From an uncultured Oscillospiraceae bacterium (GTDB lineage Bacteria; Bacillota; Clostridia; Oscillospirales; Oscillospiraceae): 64,000 nt of DNA. A model generated the notes under the pieces. The model was not told the origin of the DNA and ran no database searches. It saw only the letters and a program-made list of their open reading frames with translations. Shown here in pieces: positions 52,099 to 60,559 of the stretch (positions are counted from its first letter, which is position 1; every line of letters begins with the position of its first letter). Where the stretch lies: NCBI GenBank assembly GCA_934597255.1, contig CAKTQV010000004.1, positions 167,801 through 231,800 of the forward strand. The letters run 5' to 3'. The position numbers and the translations under genes were made by a program.

Positions 52099-54707
52099 AC
52101 GAGATACCGAAACAGTACGACCCCAAGCAGGTCGAAGACCGTATTTATAAAATGTGGTGCGACGGCGGCTATTTCCACGCCGAGCGCGATCCGGAGAAAA
52201 AGCCCTTTACCATCGTGATCCCGCCTCCCAACGTGACCGGACAGCTCCATCTGGGCCACGCCTTTGACGAGACGCTGCAGGACACGCTCATCCGCTACAA
52301 GCGCATGAAGGGCTATTCCGCGCTGTGGCTGCCGGGCTACGACCATGCCGGCATCGCCACGCAGATCAAGGTCGAGGAGCAGCTGCGCAACAACGAGGGG
52401 CTGACGCGCTTCGATCTCGGCCGCGAAAAATTCCTTGAGCGCGTGTGGGATTGGAAGAACAAATACGGCGACCGCATCGTCACGCAGCTGAAGACGCTCG
52501 GCTCCTCCTGCGACTGGGAGCGCCAGCGCTTCACGATGGACGACGGCTGCTCCAGGGCCGTGCGCGAGGTGTTCTGCAATCTGTACGAAAAGGGCCTGAT
52601 CTACAAGGGCAAGCGCATCATCAACTGGTGCCCCCACTGCACGACGGCCCTGTCTGACGCCGAGGTGGAATACGAGGAGAAGCAGGGCAGCTTCTGGCAC
52701 ATCCGCTATCCGCTCACGGACGGGAGCGGCTTTCTGGAGATCGCCACGACCCGCCCGGAGACCATGCTGGGCGACGCGGCCGTCGCGGTCAACCCGGAGG
52801 ATCCCCGCTATAAGCATCTCATCGGCAAAACGCTCACGCTTCCGCTCGTCGGCCGGGAGATCCCCATCGTCGGCGACGAGCACGCCGACATGGAATTCGG
52901 CACCGGCTGCGTGAAGATCACGCCCTGCCACGACCCCAACGACTTTGAGGTCGGTCTGCGCCACGATCTGCCGCAGTATCTCATGCTCGACGGCGAGGGC
53001 CGCATCACCGGCGGCTACAAGTGGGACGGCATGGACCGCTACGCGGCGCGCAAGGCCATCGTGGCGGAGCTGGAGGAGCAGGGCTATCTCGTGTCCATCG
53101 AGCCGTGCGTACATAACGTCGGCACCTGCTACCGCTGCCATAACGACGTGGAGCCGCTGGCGTCGGATCAGTGGTTCGTGAAGATGGAGCCGCTGGCGAA
53201 GCGCGCCATCGAGGTCGTGGAAAACGGGACGGTGAAATTCGTGCCGGAGCGCTTTGCCAAGACCTATCTCAACTGGATGCACAACGTCCGCGACTGGTGC
53301 ATCAGCCGCCAGCTCTGGTGGGGCCATCAGATCCCTGCCTGGTACTGCGCCGACTGCGGCCATGTGACGGTCAGCCGCACGGACGCCGTCTGCTGCGAAA
53401 AATGCGGCAGCCATAACATTGAGCGCGACCCCGACGTGCTGGACACCTGGTTTTCGAGTGCCCTGTGGCCGTTTTCCACGCTGGGCTGGCCGGACACGGA
53501 GGCGGAGGACTATAAATACTTCTTCCCGACGGACGTGCTCGTGACGGGCTACGATATCATTTTCTTCTGGGTGGCCCGCATGATCTTCTCCAGTATGGAG
53601 CAGACCGGGCGCGAGCCGTTCCACACCGTGCTCATCCATGGCCTGATCCGCGACAGCCAGGGCAAGAAAATGTCCAAATCCGCCGGAAACGGCGTCGATC
53701 CGCTGGAGATGATCGACCGCTTCGGCGCCGACGCGCTGCGCTTCAACATTATCACGGGCAACTCCCCCGGAAACGATATGCGCTTCTATGTCGAGCGCTG
53801 CGAGGCCATGCGCAACTTTGCCAACAAGCTCTGGAACGCCGCGCGCTACGTCATGATGAATCTGGACGTGACGGAAAACCGCCTGCCGGACACGCTCCGG
53901 CTGGAGGACCGCTGGATCGTTTCCAAGCTCAACGAGCTGGTGCGCGAGGTCAACGAAAACTTTGACAAGTACGAGCTGGGCATCGCCGCGACGAAGATAT
54001 ACGACTTCATCTGGGACAGCTTCTGCGACTGGTACATCGAGATCACAAAGCCCCGCCTGCGCGAGGGCGACCGCGACGCGCAGTACGTCCTGCTGTACGT
54101 TCTGACGGACATCCTCAAGCTTCTGCATCCGTTCATGCCCTTCATCACCGAGGAGCTGTACGGCGCGATCCCGCACGAGGACGGCAGGCTGATCGTGGCG
54201 GCCTATCCCGAATACGATCCGGCGCTGTCCTTCCCGGGGGACGAGGCGGACTTTGAGGCCGTCATGACGGCGGTCAAGGCCGTGCGCAGCCGCCGCAGCG
54301 AGATGAACGTGCCCGCGTCGAAGCGGCCGCATCTCATCATCGCCGCGGACCGGCCCGAGGTCTTTGAAAAGGGCCGCGTGTATCTGTCCAACCTGGCCTA
54401 TGCCGGGAGCGTGGAGGTGCGCGCCGACGTGCCGGCGGACACGGCCGGCATGGTCAGCGTCGTGACCGAGGACGCGAAGATGTTCATGCCGATGGCGGAG
54501 CTGGTCGATCTGGCGGCCGAGCGCGCGCGCATCGGAAAGGAGCTGGAAAAGGCGAAAAAGGACGTCGCCGGCCAGCAGGCGAAGCTGGCGAACGAGAACT
54601 TCGTTTCCCGCGCGCCGGAGCGCGTCGTTGCGGCCGAGCGCGAAAAGCTCGCCAAGGCGCAGGCGCTGTGCGCGAATCTGGAGGAGAGCCTGAAAAATTT
54701 GGGCTGA
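52095..54707 (+). CDS. valS: Valyl-tRNA synthetase
   Basis: This 870-residue class Ia synthetase has HLGH at residues 52-55 ([15 protein letters not shown]), the CP1 editing domain ([17 protein letters not shown]), a zinc-ribbon-like pair (CADCG ... CEKCG), KMSKSAGNG, the anticodon-binding helical domain and a C-terminal coiled coil ([29 protein letters not shown]). ATG at 52095 overlaps the thioredoxin stop by 4 nt, so translation is coupled to the redox genes, an unusual operon for valS. A perfect terminator follows. Confidence 0.95.
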   Translation: MNEIPKQYDPKQVEDRIYKMWCDGGYFHAERDPEKKPFTIVIPPPNVTGQLHLGHAFDETLQDTLIRYKRMKGYSALWLPGYDHAGIATQIKVEEQLRNNEGLTRFDLGREKFLERVWDWKNKYGDRIVTQLKTLGSSCDWERQRFTMDDGCSRAVREVFCNLYEKGLIYKGKRIINWCPHCTTALSDAEVEYEEKQGSFWHIRYPLTDGSGFLEIATTRPETMLGDAAVAVNPEDPRYKHLIGKTLTLPLVGREIPIVGDEHADMEFGTGCVKITPCHDPNDFEVGLRHDLPQYLMLDGEGRITGGYKWDGMDRYAARKAIVAELEEQGYLVSIEPCVHNVGTCYRCHNDVEPLASDQWFVKMEPLAKRAIEVVENGTVKFVPERFAKTYLNWMHNVRDWCISRQLWWGHQIPAWYCADCGHVTVSRTDAVCCEKCGSHNIERDPDVLDTWFSSALWPFSTLGWPDTEAEDYKYFFPTDVLVTGYDIIFFWVARMIFSSMEQTGREPFHTVLIHGLIRDSQGKKMSKSAGNGVDPLEMIDRFGADALRFNIITGNSPGNDMRFYVERCEAMRNFANKLWNAARYVMMNLDVTENRLPDTLRLEDRWIVSKLNELVREVNENFDKYELGIAATKIYDFIWDSFCDWYIEITKPRLREGDRDAQYVLLYVLTDILKLLHPFMPFITEELYGAIPHEDGRLIVAAYPEYDPALSFPGDEADFEAVMTAVKAVRSRRSEMNVPASKRPHLIIAADRPEVFEKGRVYLSNLAYAGSVEVRADVPADTAGMVSVVTEDAKMFMPMAELVDLAAERARIGKELEKAKKDVAGQQAKLANENFVSRAPERVVAAEREKLAKAQALCANLEESLKNLG

Positions 54708-54746
54708 CGACGCTTTTCGACCGAAAGCGCGGACGAAAAAAGCTAG

Positions 54747-54786
54747 AATTGCACCGTACCGGAAAGGGTACGGTGCAATTTTTTTG
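54747..54786 (+). terminator. Intrinsic terminator after valS
   Basis: 14-bp stem AATTGCACCGTACC / GGTACGGTGCAATT, loop GGAAAG, followed by TTTTTTT. Confidence 0.9.
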
Positions 54787-54813
54787 ATCTTTTACGCAGA
54801 GGTGGGGATACAA

Positions 54814-55131
54814 ATGAAGGTTCTATCGACATACCGCGACGGCCGGCTGACGCTGTATCTGCAGGGAGAGCTCGACCATCACGAGGCGCACGAGGCGCTG
54901 CGGCGCATCGCCCGCACGCTCGACGATTATCTGCCGCGCGACTGCGTGGTGGATATGGGCGGGCTGACGTTCATGGATTCGTCCGGCATCGCGCTGGTGC
55001 TGAAGGTCAACAAGCTCATGGCGGAGACCGGCGGGCGCGCCTGGGTGGAAAACGCGAAAAACCAGCCGCTGAAGGTGCTGGACGCTTCCGGCATAGACCG
55101 ATTGCTGCGGGTGTCCACCGCGGCGGAATAA
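54814..55131 (+). CDS. spoIIAA: Anti-sigma F factor antagonist SpoIIAA
   Basis: This 105-residue STAS-domain protein has the phosphorylatable Ser in TFMDSSGIALVL (near residue 57). When dephosphorylated by SpoIIE it binds SpoIIAB and frees sigma F in the forespore. First gene of spoIIAA-AB-AC. The ATG at 54814 has GTGGGG at 6 nt. It lies just behind the valS terminator, so the spoIIA promoter must be inside or right after that hairpin; no clear sigma-H consensus could be fixed. Confidence 0.93.
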   Translation: MKVLSTYRDGRLTLYLQGELDHHEAHEALRRIARTLDDYLPRDCVVDMGGLTFMDSSGIALVLKVNKLMAETGGRAWVENAKNQPLKVLDASGIDRLLRVSTAAE

Positions 55132-55147
55132 GGGGGAGATACATACG

Positions 55148-55585
55148 ATGAAAGGGCAGAACTACATCAAGCTGGAATTCCCGGCCCGCAGCGCAAACGA
55201 GGGCTTCGCGCGGGCGGCGGCCGCCGCCTTCGCCGTGCAGATGGATCCGACGCTCGAGGAGCTCGGCGACATCAAAACGGCGGTGTCCGAGGCGGTGACG
55301 AACGCCATCGTCCACGCTTACCCCGATTCCATCGGGACGGTGCAGATGCGCCTGCGCATTCTGGAGGGGAACGTTCTGGAGATCCGCGTGACCGACCGCG
55401 GCTGCGGCATAAGCGACGTCAAGCGCGCCATGGAGCCGATGTATTCCACCGGCGGCGAGGAGCGCAGCGGCATGGGCTTTACCATCATGTCGAGCTTCAC
55501 CGACTCGCTCAAGGTCAAGTCCGCGCCCGGCCGGGGCACGACCGTCACCATGGCGAAAAAGCTCGCCATCAAGCTGCGCGCGTAA
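55148..55585 (+). CDS. spoIIAB: Anti-sigma F factor / serine kinase SpoIIAB
   Basis: This 145-residue GHKL ATPase binds sigma F and phosphorylates SpoIIAA. The N-box is DIKTAVSEAVTNAIVHAY, the G1 box DRGCGISDVKRAMEP and the ATP lid MYSTGGEERSGMGFTIM. It follows spoIIAA by 16 nt and ends 1 nt before the sigF start. Together with SpoIIAA it is the partner-switch controlling the first compartment-specific sigma of sporulation. Confidence 0.95.
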   Translation: MKGQNYIKLEFPARSANEGFARAAAAAFAVQMDPTLEELGDIKTAVSEAVTNAIVHAYPDSIGTVQMRLRILEGNVLEIRVTDRGCGISDVKRAMEPMYSTGGEERSGMGFTIMSSFTDSLKVKSAPGRGTTVTMAKKLAIKLRA

Positions 55586-55586
55586 A

Positions 55587-56300
55587 TTGGACGAGCAGGT
55601 CGCCCTGCTGCGCAGGGCAAAATCCGGCGACCGGGACGCCTCGGGGCGGATGGTGGAGGAAAACGCGGGGCTGATATGGGCTGTGGCGCGGCGCTTTTTT
55701 GGCCGCGGCTGCGACCCGGACGATCTGTACCAGCTTGGCTGCGTGGGCTTCCTCAAGGCAATCGAGGGCTTCGACGAGCGCTACGGCACGCGCTTTTCCA
55801 CCTATGCCGTGCCCAAGATATCCGGTGAGATACGCCGCTTTCTGCGCGACGACGGCGCCGTGAAGGTAAGCCGGACGCTCAAGGAGCAGTACGCCGCCGT
55901 GCGCAGCGCGCGCGGCGAGCTGGAGCAGCGCTGCGGCCGCGCGCCGACGGTGTCGGAGCTGGCGGCCTGCACGGGGCTGAGCCCGGAGGAGATCGCCATG
56001 GCCGAAAGCGCGGCCGAGCCGGCCGCCTCGCTTCAGCAGGAGCTTGGCGCGGAGGGCTTTTCGCTGGAGCAGACGCTGTCCGACCCGGACGGGGAGGAGC
56101 GGCTGATCGAGCATGTGGCGCTTTCGCAGGCGCTCGACCGGCTCCCGGAGAACGAGCGGATGACGCTGTATCTGCGCTTCTGGCACGGGATGACCCAGAC
56201 GGCGGCCAGCCGCGTGCTCGGCGTGAGCCAGGTGCAGGTGTCGCGGCTGGAAAAGCGGGCGGTCGGCCATCTGCGCGAGCTTCTGCGGGATATGGAATAG
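55587..56300 (+). CDS. sigF: RNA polymerase sporulation sigma factor SigF
   Basis: This 237-residue sigma-70 family protein directs early forespore transcription. Region 2 contains ENAGLIWAVARRFFGRGCDPDDLYQLGCVGFLKAIEGFDERYGTRFSTYAVPKISGEIRRFLRDD; region 4 has the HTH TQTAASRVLGVSQVQVSRLEKRA. The start is TTG at 55587, one base after the spoIIAB stop and without its own ribosome site, so it depends on coupling. A terminator closes the operon. Confidence 0.95.
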   Translation: MDEQVALLRRAKSGDRDASGRMVEENAGLIWAVARRFFGRGCDPDDLYQLGCVGFLKAIEGFDERYGTRFSTYAVPKISGEIRRFLRDDGAVKVSRTLKEQYAAVRSARGELEQRCGRAPTVSELAACTGLSPEEIAMAESAAEPAASLQQELGAEGFSLEQTLSDPDGEERLIEHVALSQALDRLPENERMTLYLRFWHGMTQTAASRVLGVSQVQVSRLEKRAVGHLRELLRDME

Positions 56301-56307
56301 GACGGGC

Positions 56308-56345
56308 AACCGCCGCGGCCGGAATAAACGGCTGCGGCGGTTTTG
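56308..56345 (+). terminator. Intrinsic terminator after sigF
   Basis: AACCGCCGC-GCCG / CGGC-GCGGCGGTT stem with one mismatch, followed by TTTTGCTTTG. Confidence 0.75.
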
Positions 56346-56448
56346 CTTTGCATGGGTGGAGAGTGGAGCGGAGCGGCGCCGAAGCAACGGCGCGTTGCTT
56401 GCCTGCGCGGGTATTCTGTGCTACAGTGACCGCAGGGAGGTGTTCCGC

Positions 56449-56889
56449 ATGGATACAAAGGATATCATATACCGTCTGAGGACGGAAAAGGGGCTGTCGC
56501 AGGACGGCCTGGCCGAAAAGCTGTTTGTGACGCGGCAAGCGGTGTCCCGCTGGGAAACCGGGGAGACGACGCCGAATCTGGAGACGCTGAAGCGGCTTTC
56601 GTCGTTTTTTGACGTCTCCATCAACACGCTGCTCGGCTCGCCGAGGCAGCTGATCTGCCAGTGCTGCGGTATGCCGCTGGAGGACTCCACGACCAGCCGG
56701 GAGCCGGACGGCTCGTTCAACGAGGAATACTGCAAATGGTGCTATACCGGCGGGGAGTTCACCTATACCAGCAAAGAGCAGCTCATCGACTTCTGCGTGG
56801 AGCACATGGCGAGCGAGAGCTGGCCGGCCGAGCAGGTGCGCGCCCACATGGAGGCCATGGTGCCGGAGCTGAAGCACTGGAAAAGGTGA
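56449..56889 (+). CDS. XRE-family regulator with C-terminal zinc-ribbon domain
   Basis: This 146-residue protein has an HTH_3 domain (residues 3-58, LSQDGLAEKLFVTRQAVSRWETGETTPNLETLKRLSSFF) joined to a 'putative zinc ribbon' domain with CQCCGMPL and YCKWCYTGGEF cysteine pairs and the TSKEQLIDFCVEHMA helix. This two-domain layout is frequent in Clostridia and Bacilli; the zinc-ribbon domain may sense metal or a ligand. The ATG at 56449 has GGGAGG at 8 nt. Targets unknown. Confidence 0.85.
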   Translation: MDTKDIIYRLRTEKGLSQDGLAEKLFVTRQAVSRWETGETTPNLETLKRLSSFFDVSINTLLGSPRQLICQCCGMPLEDSTTSREPDGSFNEEYCKWCYTGGEFTYTSKEQLIDFCVEHMASESWPAEQVRAHMEAMVPELKHWKR

Positions 56890-56905
56890 CGCGGCGCCCG
56901 GCGCG

Positions 56906-57811
56906 TCAGAGCGATCCCGGGGCGTTCTCCCCGGCGTAATTGGCCGCGACCCAGTCGCGCACATGCTGCACGAACAGCCGGGTCGAGCCGGACAGCTCCT
57001 CCTTGTCCCGCACACAGATGCCGATCTCGCGCCAGAAGCGCTGCGGCAGATCGCACACGGCCAGCGGGTAGCTGCTGTGGCCGAGCATCAGCTCGGGAAT
57101 GACGCTGATGCCGAGGCCGTTGGAGACCATGGCGAGGATGCACTGGTCCTCCTTGATGGTGTAGCGCGCGTAGGGGCGCACGCCCAGCGCGTTGTAGGCG
57201 GCGGTGATCTCGTAGTCGTCGCCCTCCTCGAGCTGGATGAACGTCTCCGTGCCGAAGGCCTCCAGCGGAAAGACGCCGCAGCCGGCCAGCCGGTGCTCCG
57301 GCGGGAGGATGACCTTCAGCTCGTCGCGGTGCAGCGGCCATGTGTCCAGCGGGCGCGTGCCCGGCAGGCGCAGAAAGCCGCAGTCGGCCTGCCCGCTGGC
57401 GACCCAGGACTCGATCTGGTCGTAATAATCGGCGTTCAGGACCTCGAATTCAATGCTCGGATACATGGCGTCAAAGGTTTTCAGAATGTAGGGGAGCCAC
57501 TGGGCCGAAACGCTGGAAAAGGCCGCGACCTTTACAAGCCCCTCCGTCATCCCGCGCAGATCGGCCGCCGCCTGCTCGAGCTGGTGCTGCTGGGCGCAGA
57601 GGCGGCGGATATACGGAAGCAGCGCGCGGCCGTCCGCCGTCAGTGCGACGCCGCCGCGGCTGCGCGACAGAAGCGGCAGACCGAGCGTCTGCTCCAGCGC
57701 GCTGACGGCGTGGCTGACGCCGGACTGGGTGAAGCTGAGAAGCTGCGCGGCCTTGGTAAAGCTGCCGCACTCCACGACCTTCAAAAAGATCTGATACTGA
57801 GCCAGACTCAT
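56906..57811 (-). CDS. LysR-family transcriptional regulator (1)
   Basis: This 301-residue regulator has the N-terminal winged HTH (SLAQYQIFLKVVECGSFTKAAQLLSFTQSGVSHAVSALEQTLGLPLLSRSRGG) and a type 2 substrate-binding domain (about 90-290) with FSSVSAQWLPYILKTFDAMYP and FVQHVRDWVAANY. The ATG at 57811 has GGGGG at 7 nt; an in-frame GTG at 57817 is too close to it. It is divergent from the structured intergenic RNA candidate, which it might control or adjoin by chance. Effector unknown. Confidence 0.9.
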   Translation of the reverse strand: MSLAQYQIFLKVVECGSFTKAAQLLSFTQSGVSHAVSALEQTLGLPLLSRSRGGVALTADGRALLPYIRRLCAQQHQLEQAAADLRGMTEGLVKVAAFSSVSAQWLPYILKTFDAMYPSIEFEVLNADYYDQIESWVASGQADCGFLRLPGTRPLDTWPLHRDELKVILPPEHRLAGCGVFPLEAFGTETFIQLEEGDDYEITAAYNALGVRPYARYTIKEDQCILAMVSNGLGISVIPELMLGHSSYPLAVCDLPQRFWREIGICVRDKEELSGSTRLFVQHVRDWVAANYAGENAPGSL

Positions 57812-57833
57812 GGGCACGCCCCCTTTGTCAAAT

Positions 57834-57862
57834 ATTATACATACTTTTTTTCATGTCTTCAA
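57834..57862 (-). promoter_or_regulatory. Promoter of LysR gene (1)
   Basis: On the minus strand TTGAAG (57862-57857), 17-nt spacer, TATAAT (57839-57834). Confidence 0.55.
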
Positions 57863-57876
57863 TAAAAAAGATGCGT

Positions 57877-57905
57877 TTTACTAAAATAAAAGTTTGTGAT
57901 ATGGT
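57877..57905 (+). promoter_or_regulatory. Promoter for the intergenic RNA candidate
   Basis: TTTACT, 17-nt spacer, TATGGT with an extended TGA; predicted start near 57910-57913. Confidence 0.4.
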
Positions 57906-58056
57906 AAACGCACGGGATCGGAAGGGAGGACGAACCTTCCGGGACCGGTTGGCCGGAGTGATGACCGGCCAAGGTGTTGAAAACCTCATTTCCCCCTCCA
58001 TGCACAGTAGTGTGCGCCGCCGCTTGTTACCATTGGCAAGCGGCGGTTTTATTTTT
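57906..58056 (+). ncRNA. Structured intergenic RNA candidate between the two LysR genes
   Basis: Behind the promoter at 57877-57905 come three successive hairpins: GGAAGG/CCTTCC (57920-57940), TTGGCCGG/CCGGCCAA (57949-57972) and GGT/ACC (57973-57985). Then a single-stranded pyrimidine stretch, and a strong terminator CCGCCGCTTG/CAAGCGGCGG plus T-run (58017-58055). CGCAC (57909-57913) can pair with GTGCG (58012-58016) to close the whole. There is no ribosome site with an ORF. No plus-strand gene follows before 59257, so it looks like a free small RNA or an orphan riboswitch-like element; it does not match any class I can recall. Confidence 0.45.
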
Positions 58057-58096
58057 CATAGCTTTCCGGGCGGGGCGGATGCGCCCGGAGGGATTC

Positions 58097-58129
58097 AAAG
58101 GGTCTTGCGAAGCAAGACCCTTTTGACTT
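58097..58129 (+). terminator. Second hairpin downstream of the RNA candidate
   Basis: AAAGGGTCTTGC / GCAAGACCCTTT, loop GAA, followed by TGACTTT. A further GC hairpin (CCGGGCG/CGCCCGG) lies at about 58066-58087. The remaining bases up to 58173 hold nothing recognisable. Confidence 0.6.
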
Positions 58130-58173
58130 TACGCCCGCCCCGGGGTGGGTGAACGCGCCGGTTGCCGCGCGGC

Positions 58174-59106
58174 CTATTCTTTTCCGGCGGGCAGCTCGGC
58201 GGCTGAGGCGGGATAGCGGCTATGGACGCTGAAATAGCGGCCCAGCTCGCGCAGAAACAGAAAGAAATCCTCCGTTTCCGGCGGGAGTCGGCGGTCCTTC
58301 AGGCGCGTTAGGTAGAGCTGACGGCGGAAGAAGTTGCCGTTCACGCCGACGACGGCGATGTCCGAGGTGCGGTCGCGGCTGCACAGCGAACGCGGATAGA
58401 AGCCCACGCCGAAGCCGTCCGCCACGGCGCGGGGCGTCATCTCCGGGTCGCGCAGCTCATGCACGCGGCGCACGCGCGCGCCGTTCATGGTGAAAAAGTA
58501 CTCGCACAGAAAGCGGAAGGCGTAGCCCTCCGGCAGCGAAACGAGCGATTCGTGCTGGATCTGGCGGAAGTCGATGCGCTCGCAGCGGGCGAGCGGGTGG
58601 TCGCTGCGGATAAGCAGCAGCAGCGGCTCGGAGAACAGAAGCTCGGACGTCAGCTCGGAATCGCTGTCGTCAAAGAGCGTCAGGGCGAAGTCGGCGCGGC
58701 CGGATTGCAGCAGCGGCTTGACGGCGTTGCGCTGGGGCAGGTCCTGAACGGTGCTGAACGCGGCGTCGCGGTCGCGGTAAAGCACGGCGGCCGCCGCGGT
58801 GAAATCCGGCGCCTCGGTCACGATGGTCAGCGGGCCGGCGGGGCCGTCCTGAAACTGGCGCATCTGCTGGCGGATGTTTTCCGCGTGCACCAGAAGGGAG
58901 GCGGCCTCCGTCTGGAGCGCCTGCCCCGCGGCGGTAAGCTCCTTGCGCCGGCCGCTGCGGCGGAACAGCGCCACGCCCAGCTCCTCCTCGAGCTTTTTGA
59001 CGGCCATGCTGAGCGTGGACTGGGATACGTTGAGCACGCCGGCGGCCTCCTCCATGCTGGCGCTGCTGGCCACGCAGAGGAAATATTGAAGTTTCAGCAG
59101 GTCCAT
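58174..59106 (-). CDS. LysR-family transcriptional regulator (2), divergent to the CoA-transferase cluster
   Basis: This 310-residue regulator has the HTH DLLKLQYFLCVASSASMEEAAGVLNVSQSTLSMAVKKLEEELGVALFRRSGRRKELTAAG and an effector domain with LLLIRSDHPLARCERIDF and the MTPRAVADGFGVGFYPRSL hinge segment. The ATG at 59106 has GGAGG at 9 nt. It faces the CoA-transferase genes across a 150-bp gap rich in inverted repeats, the classical LysR arrangement, so it probably controls that operon in response to one of its metabolites. Confidence 0.9.
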   Translation of the reverse strand: MDLLKLQYFLCVASSASMEEAAGVLNVSQSTLSMAVKKLEEELGVALFRRSGRRKELTAAGQALQTEAASLLVHAENIRQQMRQFQDGPAGPLTIVTEAPDFTAAAAVLYRDRDAAFSTVQDLPQRNAVKPLLQSGRADFALTLFDDSDSELTSELLFSEPLLLLIRSDHPLARCERIDFRQIQHESLVSLPEGYAFRFLCEYFFTMNGARVRRVHELRDPEMTPRAVADGFGVGFYPRSLCSRDRTSDIAVVGVNGNFFRRQLYLTRLKDRRLPPETEDFFLFLRELGRYFSVHSRYPASAAELPAGKE

Positions 59107-59161
59107 TTCGGCCGGCCTCCTTTTTATGCGGGGCTGTTTGCAGGGCCAGTATAGCATACTG

Positions 59162-59187
59162 TTCAAAAAAATTGAAGATTGTTCTTC
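59162..59187. promoter_or_regulatory. Inverted repeats in the LysR/CoA-transferase intergenic region
   Basis: TTCAA-AAAAA-TTGAA (59162-59176, T-N11-A-like) and GAAGA-TTGT-TCTTC (59174-59187) overlap each other midway between the two divergent genes: candidate LysR recognition sites. Confidence 0.45.
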
Positions 59188-59198
59188 GGCTATTTGAA

Positions 59199-59235
59199 TT
59201 GAAACGCCGCACTCCTATTGATAATATGTTATCAA
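59199..59235 (+). promoter_or_regulatory. CoA-transferase operon promoter with perfect operator-like repeat
   Basis: TTGAAA (59199-59204), 17-nt spacer, TAATAT (59222-59227) with extended TGA. TTGATAA-TATG-TTATCAA (59218-59235), a perfect 7+7 repeat, covers the -10. Confidence 0.55.
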
Positions 59236-59256
59236 AGCGACAGGGGAGGTTCGGAT

Positions 59257-60549
59257 ATGGACCGGGAGCGCGAGTACAGGGAAAAGATCATACGTCCCGA
59301 GGAGGCCTTTTCGATGATCCGGGACGGAGACTGCATCAGCGTCGGCGGCAACCTGTGCGAGCCGCAGGTGTTTCTGGCGGCGCTGGGAGATCACGCGGAG
59401 AAGATGAACGGCGTGGAGATCGTCACCGGGAAGCAGCAGACGTATTCCTATCAGACGAAGCCGGGACTGCGCGGACGGCTGGACACCATCGGCCATTTCT
59501 TTGACGCCGGGCAGCGCGAGGGCTTCCGGCTCGGGAATGTGACCCATGTGCCGACCAATCTGCATGATTACATGAAGGTCGTGCAGGAATCGCGCCGCAT
59601 CAACGTTTTTGTCGCGCAGGTCACGCCCATGGACGAAAACGGCGACTTTACCCTCTCCGGCTCCAATATGTGGGAGGGCGAAAATCTTGACCATGCGGAA
59701 ACGATCATTCTGGAGGTCAATCCGCATATCCCCCGCTTCCGCGGCTGCATCCGTATCCCGCTTCACGATGTAACGGCGCTGTATGAGGTCGATACGCCGC
59801 CCGTGACGATCCCGCGCAGCGTTCCGAGCGAAACGGATAAGGCCATCGCCGGCTATGTCGCCGAGCATATCCATGACGGCGACTGCATCCAGATGGGCAT
59901 CGGCGGTATGCCGGACACAGTGGCGGGCTTTCTGTTTGACAAGCATGATCTGGGCCTGCACACGGAGATGTTCACGTCTGCCTGCGCCGATCTGATCGAG
60001 GCCGGCGTTATCACCGGCGCGAGGAAAAACCTGGACACGGGCCGGCACGTCGGCACCTTTACGCTGGGCGACGAGCGGGCTTACCGCATCTATGAAACAA
60101 ACCCGGACGTGCTGTTCCGGCCGGCGAGCTATACGAACGATCCCATGGTGATCGCAAGGATCGACAACATGGTCTCCGTCAACACGGCGCTGGAGATCGA
60201 TCTGACCGGGCAGATATGCTCCGAGAGCATCGGTCCGCTTCAGTGGAGCGGGACGGCCGGCGCGTGGGACTTTGCCTACGGCGCGAGCCAGTCGCGCGGC
60301 GGCCGCGGCATCATCGCCCTGTCGTCTACGGCCAAGAAGGGGACGATTTCACGCATCCGGGCCACGCTCACGCCGGGCGCGGTCGTGACCATTCCGCGCA
60401 CCATCGCGGATATCGTCGTGACCGAATACGGCGCGGCGTATCTTCGCGGACGCACGGTGCGCCAGCGGGCGCAGGCGCTCATCGCCGTCGCGCACCCGGA
60501 TTTCCGCGATCCGCTTCGCAGCGAAGCGCACCGGCTGGGGTATCTTTGA
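59257..60549 (+). CDS. Acyl-CoA transferase, acetyl-CoA hydrolase/4-hydroxybutyrate CoA-transferase family (copy 1)
   Basis: This 430-residue family I CoA-transferase has both alpha/beta domains on one chain. The second domain holds the oxyanion motif GIGGMPD (214-220), the catalytic Glu237 in GLHTEMF, and SVNTALEIDLTGQICSES followed by the SRGGRGIIAL loop. This is the layout of butyryl-CoA:acetate and 4-hydroxybutyrate CoA-transferases. The exact acid cannot be read from sequence. The ATG at 59257 has GGGGAGG at 7 nt. It starts a three-gene cluster with a second CoA-transferase and a crotonase. Confidence 0.88.
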   Translation: MDREREYREKIIRPEEAFSMIRDGDCISVGGNLCEPQVFLAALGDHAEKMNGVEIVTGKQQTYSYQTKPGLRGRLDTIGHFFDAGQREGFRLGNVTHVPTNLHDYMKVVQESRRINVFVAQVTPMDENGDFTLSGSNMWEGENLDHAETIILEVNPHIPRFRGCIRIPLHDVTALYEVDTPPVTIPRSVPSETDKAIAGYVAEHIHDGDCIQMGIGGMPDTVAGFLFDKHDLGLHTEMFTSACADLIEAGVITGARKNLDTGRHVGTFTLGDERAYRIYETNPDVLFRPASYTNDPMVIARIDNMVSVNTALEIDLTGQICSESIGPLQWSGTAGAWDFAYGASQSRGGRGIIALSSTAKKGTISRIRATLTPGAVVTIPRTIADIVVTEYGAAYLRGRTVRQRAQALIAVAHPDFRDPLRSEAHRLGYL

Positions 60550-60559
60550 AAGGAGCTTT

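Noticed and set aside
54715..54760. Possible sigma-H promoter for spoIIA
   Set aside because: A GAATT occurs inside the valS terminator but no AGGA-type -35 sits at the right distance; start mapping would be needed.
57912..58056. Assignment of the intergenic RNA to c-di-GMP, ZTP, fluoride, guanidine, THF or glutamine riboswitches
   Set aside because: The conserved core sequences of these classes are absent and no plus-strand gene follows.
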